From positions 33,161 through 97,160 of the forward strand of contig JAGQDJ010000196.1 in NCBI GenBank assembly GCA_022885665.1: a stretch of DNA of 64,000 bases, in the 5' to 3' direction. Source of the stretch: Triops longicaudatus (Eukaryota > Arthropoda > Branchiopoda > Notostraca > Triopsidae). This document shows, one piece after another, positions 54,670 through 64,000 of this stretch. Each line of letters opens with the position of its first letter. The first letter of the stretch is position 1. A program made the translations under genes and the position numbers. Under the pieces are notes generated by a model. That model saw nothing but the letters and a program-made list of their open reading frames with translations, did not search any database and was not told where the DNA came from.

Positions 54670-54759
54670 TCTAAATACCCGCAACTTGCGTGTATGGCCT
54701 TTATGCGCTGTCCTAGGTAAGTACAGCAAGAACAGTTACGCAAGTTGCGGGTATCTAGA
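54670..54759. ncRNA. long perfect-stem hairpin downstream of G-alpha-12/13
   Basis: The arms TCTAAATACCCGCAACTTGC (54670 on) and, about 45 bases later, the complement ending at 54759 pair over about 22 bases with one mismatch. The core ATACCCGCAACTTGCG is perfectly matched. The ~90-base hairpin lies about 480 bases past the stop codon, in the 3' UTR or just beyond. Its size suits a pre-miRNA or siRNA hairpin, but it could equally be a tiny inverted-repeat transposon. The arm does not match a miRNA family I know well enough to name. Confidence 0.4.
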
Positions 54760-55954
54760 CTTACTAATTTTTTATTACTTCAATTGTTGAATTTATTCGC
54801 TATATTTAAGGAGGGGCACTGAAATAGGCTAACCAATAGCAAGAGGGCATCAGTTTGAATTTAAGCGCGAATCCATGGGATGCCGTAAATAGCTTGCTTA
54901 TTTACTTGTGTAGTTTCGGTAAAATTATGTGTAGTTCATGTTACACAATGATTTTTTCATGTAAGGTTTCAAGGACAAGTTTCGTCAGAATAATTGTTTG
55001 TAGTTGATTAACGCTGATACTTTATATTTATTAATAACAATTATAATTCATAAATTATCGCGATCAAATACTCATTTTTCATCGCTAGTTGTCTTGCATT
55101 GAACTTGTTCGTAACGCGCGCAACATATAAATCCGGCTTTACCAACCGTCCGACTTATCAACCACTCTACAGTACCAAGCAGCAGCAAAATCTGAATTCT
55201 CCTTTAAATTGCTGCGTATACATCCTAAGCTAAGCTGACACGTGGGCTTTACCACATTAGACGACCACGTGAGCTCTTTATGGACTTGTCCAGTTTATAA
55301 AGAAAGTTAAGGCTCGCGACAGATGGTATTCGGCGCACTAATGAATTTGATAGCGCGCTTCTTTTCAGTTCTACCATCTCTATGCCTGTCACTCTACTAT
55401 AGCAACGCCCCTGGCGACAGTTGAAAACAATCCTGCCCGTGCCCTTCAATTTCATTAAAACTTTTAATTCCCCTAAAATTTTGTTTTGGTTAAGAAAATA
55501 ACAAACTCTTACTATAACACCAAGTCTTCAAATACCTACAATTTCTTATAAATTAGAGCCCAAAATTCCAGCGTTTTCCAATGTCTTACAGGAATTACGC
55601 AAGACTTCAGGCGCGCAAAGCTGCTCACGCTGGCCGCACCAGGCTTCAGGGCGCTCGGGTTGTGGAACCTCCTAGCAAGCAACCGAAGCGGCAGCTGCGG
55701 TGGCCTAACCGCCACCTGGTCCATTCTTCTGGCTTAGGTCAGTCTGTATTCTACGTATTGTGTACTCCAGTATTTCCCCGAAAGCAGAACAAGGCTGTGG
55801 CAAACAACTTGGCTTTCCTGAAACTTGAAAGCTTGTTTAGCGCCCCAAAGTTATCGTGAGTTAACAGTGGAGTGAACAAGACGCATTTCTTATTATCCCA
55901 AGTCACCAAATACGATTTATTTAACCCAAAACTCGGCAAGTTTTCCTCCCAAAA
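54760..55954. other. upstream region of the Polycomb-type gene
   Basis: No recognised gene. A 92-codon frame at 55581-55859 (start MSYRNYARLQ, Arg-rich) ends 95 bases before the CBX start codon. It could be an upstream open reading frame in the leader, but nothing conserved supports it. The stretch 55230-55460 is moderately GC-richer. Confidence 0.35.
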
Positions 55955-58293
55955 ATGGAATTATCTGGTGAAGGGGACCGTGTTTACGCTGCGGAGCGTA
56001 TTTTGAAAAAACGATTCAGACGCGTGAGTAAACACTACATCTTAATTGACTATTTTAACGTCTTGTATCTTGAATCAAGATTGCAATTGAAAGAGTGTGT
56101 GGAATTCTAGAGAATAATGTGTTGTTGTTGGAAAATTTGTGTTAACAATCCCAACGCCTCCTTTAAGATCCTGTTAGATCGCCTTAAGGCATGTGTAGCC
56201 GACTAAAAGCCCTTGCTTCATACTTGTTTTGCTTTTCGTTTCAAAATAGGGTCGCGCCGAATATTTGGTAAAGTGGAAAGGGTGGAGCAAAAGGTAAACA
56301 CATTGAAATGTTTCATGTTTGAAATAGAATTCTAATTCCTTCGATTTAATTTCTAAAGGCACAACACCTGGGAACCGGAAGAAAATATACTCGATGTCAG
56401 GCTTTTGGACGCTTTAGAAAAGTAAGATACATTATTAATCGATTTGTGACCAAATAACGCAAAATTTCTTTCATTTTTATTTTGTAAACAAGAAAAATGT
56501 TAGTACGGTCTTGAAAAAGTTGGCCCAACCGTGATTCTCACGACCTAGAAAGAAAAGAACACTAAATTTGATAGGTTTCTTGCTTAAGAAAAGCAATATA
56601 CCAATTAAGTTGTAATCCTAACCAAAGAACGCAACATTTTGTCTCCCTTTGACTGAATAAACGAGAAAAAATGGACAGATTTTAACCAGGAAATTGATTG
56701 AACTCATTTTGTAACAAAACAATACTGAATTCAAATGAGCTGTCACATACAGATACGTAATTGATTGTTATTTTTCATCTTCAGGCGAGAAAAAGAACCT
56801 TCATCCGCCAAACGACCTTCAAGAACCATAGCACGATCGGTAAGCTTCGTTGTTTTGATAAACGATACGTTATATAAGTAAAGAATTAGATTGTAGTGAT
56901 TTATAGGTTAACCTCCGAAAAAAAACACATTTTAATTGAGTAAAACTGTCTTGTCCAGCTTATAGTTAAGTTCGATAAATTATCGTCAGCAAATAACACG
57001 CCAATTCTTCTGCTGATCTCTAGTCATTCATATTTTTTCCTAAATAACTGGTATTTTTAAGGAAATGGCGAAGCGTAGTTTAGCTTAATGGTTAGTTTTC
57101 ATTGTAATTCGTTATTTTCATTATAATTCGTTATTTTTCGTGACAGTTGTTTCTTTTTGGTTTCATTTTCGTTACTTTCGAATTCCAATCCTACTTTCTC
57201 TCTTCATGTCACTAATATATTCTCTAAATCTGCTTAGGACTCGCGCCGCGACACAGAAACCGGCTTCAGCAGAGACGAAGCAGGAAGACACCGGGATCGG
57301 CGCCTCAGTACGTCGTCCGATTCCTCCTCAGCGGACGACACCGGGCCCGAAGAGCCCAAACCGGACAAATTGGCCCTCGAATCGGGGCCTGAACCCGAAG
57401 AACCGCTCGACAAACCCCTGCCGGCTGTCCCGGATTTGAACCCGGCCACCTCCCCTACCGTGCCTGGCGGCAAACCAGTTCCCAGTAACGCCCACTCCAC
57501 CTGTGAGCCGGACTTGCCGTGTTCGCCCGATCACAATGACGACGTCAGGCCCAGCAAAAAGAGCAAAGAAGCCAAAGACGGTCAGGAAAGGTCGAGAAAG
57601 CGGGACAAGGAGTCTTCGACCGCCAAAAGAAAAGCGGAAGTCCTAAGCGACGGCGGCCGAGTGGGCGTGACCATCTCTGTCACCGACCGAAACAAAAGTC
57701 CACGCTCTTCTTCCTCTTTATCGATCAAAATCCCGCGATTATCGTCCTCCCCGTCACCAACACTGTCACCGACGGTCGGTGATCACCAGAATGGCTTACT
57801 GTCACCAAAAGGCGACACGCTGAAAGACGGTAGCAACGAATTGAAGGATAAATTGAGTCCGGTTTCGCCCAAAGATACGAGTCCATTGAAAAACGGCGAC
57901 CAGGAGGTATTTTTGCCGAAGGTTAATCTAGAAAAGCCGGAAGAACGGGCGGACGACAAGGACAAGACCTCGAACTTGGAAAACGTAGCGTCCAAGGCCG
58001 AGTTGGAGGAGGGTAACAAGGGCTGTGATGTCATACCGGAGCCGGAGAACCAACGGGTGGGCAACGATGCCGAGGAAGACGCCAAAGTGTTGACGGAAAC
58101 GGTGACGAATCGCATCACACCCCCTTTTGAGTATTGGCACAAAAAGAATCCGTTGGTGGACCAGATTTTCATCACCGATGTGACGGTGAACCTAATGACC
58201 GTCACCATTCGCGAATGTAAGACAGCGAGTGGGTTTTTTAAAACGAATTCACCTGACATTTCCAATGATGACCTTCACGAACATTGCCAGTAA
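55955..58293 (+). CDS. Polycomb-type chromobox protein (CBX/Pc)
   Basis: Five exons: 55955-56023, 56250-56293, 56359-56421, 56785-56839, 57238-58293; 428 residues. The chromodomain lies at about 9-65 (RVYAAERILKKRF, EYLVKWKGWS, NTWEPEENILD), with aromatic cage residues Tyr11, Trp and Trp present for H3K27me3 binding. A basic Ser/Arg stretch follows (KRPSRTIARS), then a long disordered region rich in Ser, Pro, Asp, Glu and Lys. The C-terminal Pc box (VDQIFITDVTVNLMTVTIRE and on to SGFFK) would bind RING1/Sce, so the protein should be the reader subunit of canonical PRC1. The N-terminus MELSGEGDRV is strikingly close to vertebrate CBX2/4/8. Exon 5 is GC-rich against its surroundings. Confidence 0.95.
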
Positions 58294-59638
58294 TTATCAT
58301 TGTAAATCAATGACATAATCATGAAAAAAAGATAACCAGACACACAAAAAAAGAATATTATATATGCATATAACCGACTCCTTCCCCGCCTCTGTATTTT
58401 TCCAGTTCCGTGTGCACCATTTTTATATATGAAATGAATTTTGATTGTGATTTCCAGTGCAGTTAACTTTTTTGCCCGAGACTGTAATAATGGTAATGAG
58501 CCAGTCATGCGAACACTAATTCGTAAAATGGCTACAATTGGGTGGCTTGGCTCCGGTTCTTGATAATTTTTTGGAGTATTTATTGACAAAATCGTGTAGG
58601 GGAAAATTGGCACATTTTTTAGAAAATAAGTTATGGTTTATTAAGAGGACAGTAGTTCAAGCAATGTACACAATGTATAAGTCAATCATGTCTCCTTTTT
58701 GCATAATATGGATGCTACTTGCTGTACTATGTCGCTTATTAGTCGAATGAAAAGTATTCTGTGAAATCTTAACCGGAATTTTTACTATTTCTTCATAAAC
58801 ATTTTCGTAATTTTGTCTTGACGCATGAAATTGCTAAAACAGCAAAACTGGTAAGATTTGCGCTCGAATTATTAAAAATAAGGTTGGGCTGTCCTGTAAG
58901 ACTAGCATGTCTAACAAGTGTTCAGTGTATGGGTTACTGGGTTATTGGAACAACTACAGAAAAAGAAATTTCCAGAAACAAACTGTAAAAGGAAAGCCGA
59001 AGACGCTATTATGCCAAAAGCCCAGACATCGATCATCTTACACGCATAAGCAGGAAAAGAAGTAAAGGGAAAGCACCAGTGATTTCCACGCGCCCTGTCG
59101 CGTTAGAATTGCCACGTGACATGGCGTCACCACTGTGGCGCATTTGTCACGTGCACTAAAACGCTGTGCCATTTACCGCCATCGCGAATTCATACAATAC
59201 TAGATTATTTCGCGTATCTCAAATGGCTAATGGTATTTTTTTAAAACATGGTGAAGTTTTACTAGAAGTATTAAGTTTTCAATTGATTTTCTATTTTTTC
59301 CCTTTCCCGCTCAACGGCCGCCTGTGGCGCTATAAACCCCTTTGACATATTTAAGTGCGAACAAAACGCGCTTTATCTTAGCTCTTATATAATTCATACC
59401 CCAGTGTTCTAGAATGCTTTAAAAAGATCTTCTAAAAGGTATAAAACTCATATCTCGGTGCTACGACCTGACAGAAATTTATTTCCCAGCAAATTAGCGG
59501 TCGGTTACCGTAGGTTGCAAATAGCGTCAGCCTGAGTAGCGAATGGCTGCGCGGTTCGCTATTCAGCCTTAGTGTGGCACTTTTCCACGAGTAGGTTGTG
59601 ATTGAACGTGCTTTATACAAGGACTGTTTTCGCTAAGC
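58294..59638. other. intergenic: 3' end of Polycomb-type gene and promoter side of ZNF598
   Basis: No gene found. 59080-59190 contains CACGTG twice with GTCACGTGCAC and CCACGTGACATGG contexts, E-box/CACGTG-type words about 0.5 kb before the ZNF598 start. Whether they are functional is unknown. Confidence 0.35.
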
Positions 59639-62600
59639 ATGGCGAGCAACAAGAAAAATAGTAAGGAAAATATGGACAACGCTTGTGTCGTTTGTTTCCG
59701 GAGCGTGAAATCCTACTCTTTTGGAACATGTGACCATCCCGTTTGCTTTGAATGTTCGACGCGAATGCGGGTTCTTTGCAAGCAAAACGAGTGTCCCATC
59801 TGTAGGCAAGATTTGCCCAAGGTGAAAAAAATCTTTTAAAAATATTAACTACTCCCTAAATCCTCCTAATCCATTTGCATACCTTTATAAATCTTTAGAT
59901 AACATTTAATATTAGTTTAAGTCAGTCAAATTGGTTTATAATTCATTATAATAGTTATTGTATTTTTTACAGTTTGCTACGGTTAAAACGTGTGTCTAAA
60001 TCTGTTTATTTGTCTTTCAGGTAGTGTATACAAGCTCCATAAGGCCTTACTCCAGCATTGTCACATCTTCCTTACCTTTTGACGCCAATTTTGGGATTTA
60101 TTTTGACGGTCCAGATGCCAAATCTGCCTTTAAACGCTTATTAGTCCACCCGTGTGGCGTTTGTCCGGATAATCCGACGTTTTCTAGTTTCGCCCAACTC
60201 AAAGACCACATGCGGAAAGAACACGAGCTATTCTTCTGCGAACTGTGCACTGACAACTTGAAAGTAACGCCTTTTCTGCCTTCTGGTCGAAATTCCTAAA
60301 ATTTTTTGTATTTGTTCAGGTTTTTGACTCCGAACGTCGTTATTACACCCGTGCGCAATTAGCGTTACATAGACGCAAGGGCGATCCGGACAACACTTCT
60401 TATAGAGGGCACCCTTTGTGTCAATTCTGCGACCAACGTTACTTAGACAATGATGAACTCTTCCGCCATTTACGGAAAGAACACTTTTTCTGCCATTTTT
60501 GTGACGCAGATGGTCTCCATCAGTTTTATGCGTAATATTTTCATTTTTTCGTGCCGAGAAAGAGAAGTTTAATATATATTTTTCGGCTTTGGATGCCAAT
60601 TGCAGGAATTACAATGAACTAAGGGAGCATTTCCGGGCCAGTCATTATCTCTGCGAGGAAGGCAACTGCCGTGAAGAAAAGTTCACAAGTGTTTTTCGCA
60701 CCGATATTGATTATAAAGGTAAATCCTGTCTTGAAATTTTCCCAATCTAAAGTATTGACAATGATATTGCTGTATTTACGTGTTTTAATCGATCTTTTAC
60801 GCTAGTGACAGTCTTTGTGTGATTCTTAGCGTTTTTCGCTTAATTGACCTCTAATTACGACTATTTCAAGCGTATCTTTACAATGTTAAATAAATAGGAG
60901 TATAGGGAATATCTTAGAATATTATCTTTGTAATTTTACGCATTTATTTCCCTTTAATTACACTGTCTCGTAAGTTCTGAGACAAACCTCCATTGCGTTG
61001 TACAGGAATTAGTGTCATGACTTGTTAGCCACTTAATTTTTTTATATTTTTTTTTTTATTTCAGCTCATCGGGTCCAGTATCACAGCCACCACATGGGCA
61101 AAGCAGCTGCCAAGCAAGCAAGAACGCTAGAACTAGAATTTACGCTCGCTTCACGCCCGAAGGAAGATTCGCGCCGTGGTGGCATGCGCCCCCGGGGCGC
61201 CGGACGCCGTCACGCCCAATCCACCGAACCTCGCAACTTAGACGAGCCTTCCACCAGTCGCCCCTCCGACTCTATCACTTTCAGCAACGGATCTCAGCCA
61301 CCTATCGACGCCGCGTTAAAAGATCCCCAAGCTTTCCCGTCCTTAGGGCGGAGCGATCCCGCCCAGTTGCCTCCCCCTGGTGAACGGGAACGTCCTAACG
61401 ATTCCTTAGCGCAACGTGTGGGCAAACGAAGCAATTTAACCGTCAGATCGAGCTACGTGCAAGGCTTCGGCGGCGAAGCCGCCGCCGCCGAAGAATTCCC
61501 GTCGTTGGTACCGGAAAATCCTCCGAAATTCCGCGCCAACGAGCCCAAAAAGAGCAACGGCCACGCCTTCGTGGTCCGCGTCAACGGCCAATCCAAACTC
61601 AGCAGTGCAGACAATACTGGTACCAGCGGTTCCAACGTCTCGGTGGGCGTGCAACTCAACCAAGGTAACGCCCCTCGACCTTCCGGCAACGCGGTCGGCG
61701 CCCAAGTCACGCGAATGGCCAGTAGCCAGAACATTCGCATGCAGCCTACGAATAGGTTACCCGACTCGGAAGAATTTCCCTCCCTAACAAGTAGTAGTAG
61801 CAAAAATGGGCGGTCACAAGTACTATGGGGACCGCCTCCTGCCAAACCCAAAGCTGAACCCAAAAAAGAGCCCAAAACCTCTAGAGCGGACGATTTTCCC
61901 GCCTTGGCCGTTTCAGATCTACCCACAACGCCATCTAGCGGCATGTGGTTGACTAAGAAAGGAAAGGGCGTGGCTTCTATTGAAATACCGGTCGGGGAGG
62001 GCGGGAAAATCCAGGCTGATTCGAGTAAAAAGGGCAAAGGTGGTAAGAAAAAGTCGAAAGTCGCCACTGGGGGCGCTGCGGCCAATACGAAACCTAGTAT
62101 CGATTCAGCCACGCCCCCTGAACCGGTATTGGTCAAGAGTTCGAGTACCGGGGAGGTGGTTTCCAAGCCTGAGGTTAAGAATGAGGTTAAAAGAAGATCG
62201 GTGATTAATGTGAGCACTGATTTCCCACCGTTGAATCAAGGGGGCGCAGCCGAGTCGTTGGTGTTCGAAAGTAAACCAGCACCACCTGGTTTTGGCGCCA
62301 AAACTGCAGCTCCACCTAAATTAATGATACCCGAACGCCCTGTATTGGACACGGGTTTAATTTCGCCTACACAACTCACGTTTACCAGCAGTAATGGACA
62401 GAGTTACCCAGTTTTACCGGGCTTCCAGTATTTGCAACCGCCGGATTTTGCGCACCGGAATAAGAATTTAATTTCGACGCTAGGAGATCTCTTTGGACCC
62501 AAGCAAGACGCTTACCAATCGTTCCGGCAGGTGTCGGCACAGTATAGGAGCGGCGCCATCGGCCCGGAGGAATACTACGACCAGTGTGCGGAGTTGTTGG

Positions 62601-62863
62601 GTGCCACGTGTTTCCAGGCCGTTTTTCCTGAGTTGATGGTGTTATTGCCTGATATTGAGAAACAACAAGGACTGTTAGGGACTTACAGGCGTAAACAAGG
62701 TGGAATTGCGACCACGGGAGAACCTTTCATTGTTTGTGCCACGTGCAGCCAAGTTTTGGCACCAGGGGACTTGCGACACCATCTAGCGTCGCATACGTTA
62801 GAGAAAAATTTCCCGTCGCTGTCATTAGCGGTGGGGACGACATCTTGGGGGAAGAAGAAGTAA
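59639..62863 (+). CDS. ZNF598/Hel2 RING E3 ubiquitin ligase of ribosome quality control
   Basis: Five exons: 59639-59821, 60021-60263, 60320-60531, 60606-60718, 61065-62863; 849 residues (human 904). A RING domain at residues 16-60 (CVVC, CDHPVCFEC, CPICRQDL) is followed by the C2H2-like zinc-finger array that contacts the ribosome: CGVCPDNPTFSSFAQLKDHM, FFCELC, HPLCQFCDQRYLDNDELFRH, FFCHFCDADG, HFRASHYLCEE and FRTDIDYKAHR. A long Pro/Ser/Lys-rich disordered region follows, with six FPxL motifs, then a C-terminal zinc finger (CATCSQVLAPGDLRHHLASH). The family ubiquitinates small-subunit proteins eS10 and uS10 on collided ribosomes. Exon 5 is a single large GC-rich exon. Confidence 0.95.
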
Positions 62864-63114
62864 CAAGTGGAAGACGCTGTTGTAGGAAACACGTGATTGA
62901 TGTTATGATTGAATGATGCGAACATTGTTGTGCAAGAGTTTTGTTGCTTTGTGGAGGTTTTGTTGGAGAATGTATTTAGTCAAATAGGATTTAAATATGA
63001 GAGAGGAACAATAAGACGGATGTGCCTTCGGTTCAGCGGGATATGTATAATACTACATAATTAAAAATGTGACGGTCAATGGGGTCGATTTGCGACTACA
63101 AAGGTATAAACTGG

Positions 63115-63120
63115 AATAAA
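63115..63120 (+). terminator. polyadenylation signal, ZNF598
   Basis: AATAAA 252 bases after the stop codon, the first canonical hexamer downstream and followed by a T-rich stretch. Use is inferred. Confidence 0.6.
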
Positions 63121-64000
63121 AGACTCGAAACTCAAAGTATATATTTTTTTATAATAATGTTTAAAAAATTACGTGTTGCCAACTTGCGCCTGCCATATGT
63201 AATGAAATTGTTCCAACTTTCGACCGTTTAGACCAAGGTTGGCTTGCTCGCGCGTGACGATAGAGGCGCTGCTGGACGCTTTTTGTATGACGCCAAATGA
63301 CACCAAATTTTCCTTTGTCCATATAAGAACCTTCGTAAAAAATCAAATATTGTAATCTAATCTAGAATCAGAGGGAAAAGGGTGAGAAATGTCTAAAAAC
63401 ATCAATCTTCAGGAAACGAATAGAGAAAAAGGTCAAGAAATTTTTAAAAAATATGAGTTTATTGGAGATATGCATGAAAATACATGTGCTATTCTAATCG
63501 CAATAGTAATGAAAATGCGTACTGTACGTACTCTCACGTTTAAATAATAGTCGCTAAGATTTCACAGCACATAAAAACACGTTCCTCAATCACAGAAGAC
63601 TCGGTTTTCTAACCTGCCTTGGGCACTATCACCATTTGGTTTTCAGCTTCGATGTTCAACAGTTCGTCAGAATTCAAAAAGACTCACGATAACCTCAAAA
63701 AGTGCTTCAACTCCACCATAGTCCTTACTTTCCTTTTCAAAAACATCAAATTAGCCCTTGCGTGCGGTAAACAGAATCATCACAGCATCCCTCGTCTTCC
63801 CACATCTCCAATTTCAAACCTGTCTTGAAACGCTAGCCTTTTTCTCAGGGCCAACAAGTTCAAAACAACTCACCCCTAACCTTGTCTACCCCCTGCACTC
63901 ATACTAACCGGTGCACACAAATATTGACCAGCCAACGGGTCTTCGCCGTTCTTGACCTCGTTTCGCATCAAAAGGGGTTCCTACGTTCCTAAACTCCTCC
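63121..64000. other. no gene recognised at the right edge
   Basis: Short frames on both strands show no family and no splice pattern. 63160-63340 is somewhat GC-richer on the minus strand but does not read as a known protein. A neighbouring gene could begin outside the window. Confidence 0.4.

Noticed and set aside
55581..55859. 92-codon Arg-rich frame before the Polycomb-type gene
   Set aside because: Could be an upstream frame in the leader, but nothing conserved is visible, so it is not called as a gene.
57234..58265. Long antisense frames over CBX exon 5, and similar ones over ZNF598 exon 5 (61453-62217)
   Set aside because: Large GC-rich coding exons give open antisense frames by codon bias; the sense frames carry the real domains.

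Overview
This is a eukaryotic window, very probably from an arthropod. The evidence is: intron-split genes with GT-AG borders; an AT-rich background full of A/T homopolymers; and arthropod-type families (a group-7-allergen-like secreted protein, a clip-type serine protease homologue with a dead active site, and two cuticle-type zona pellucida (ZP) membrane proteins), next to general animal genes (HAGH, GRWD1, PMS2, G-alpha-12/13, Polycomb/CBX, ZNF598). No bacterial, viral or organellar genes were seen. I cannot fix the order or species. All gene models were built by hand: every junction keeps the reading frame, but none has been checked against transcripts.

Layout. 1-1.58 kb: a degenerate ~32-bp minisatellite leading into a ZP gene (+, 1579-8037). 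8.26-13.18 kb: a group-7-allergen-like gene on the minus strand, tail to tail with the ZP gene. 13.2-29.6 kb: a ~16-kb stretch with no supportable gene. It holds an AT minisatellite, two oppositely oriented clusters (13 copies in all) of a ~60-bp palindromic element with GGTAC/GTACC arms, a larger ~420-bp composite repeat, a small inverted-repeat transposon and a ~90-bp tandem repeat. 29.6-34.2 kb: a serine protease homologue (+) with Gly in place of the catalytic Ser and one GC-AG intron. 35.7-41.1 kb: a second ZP membrane gene (+). 41.5-42.9 kb: HAGH (-). 43.5 kb: a frameshifted collagen exon remnant (-). 44.1-46.1 kb: GRWD1 (+), tail to tail with PMS2 (-, 46.3-50.3 kb). 52.4-54.2 kb: G-alpha-12/13 (+). 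56.0-58.3 kb: a Polycomb-type chromobox protein (+). 59.6-62.9 kb: ZNF598 (+). The last kilobase holds no recognised gene.

How the genes relate. The left half is a neighbourhood of secreted or apical-surface proteins: two ZP proteins with furin-like sites and membrane anchors, one lipid-binding-fold protein and one clip SPH. All are plausible cuticle, epidermal or immune-surface products, but co-function is inference. The right half is compact housekeeping: methylglyoxal detoxification, ribosome/histone chaperoning, mismatch repair, Rho-linked G-protein signalling, Polycomb silencing and ribosome-collision quality control. These do not form one pathway.
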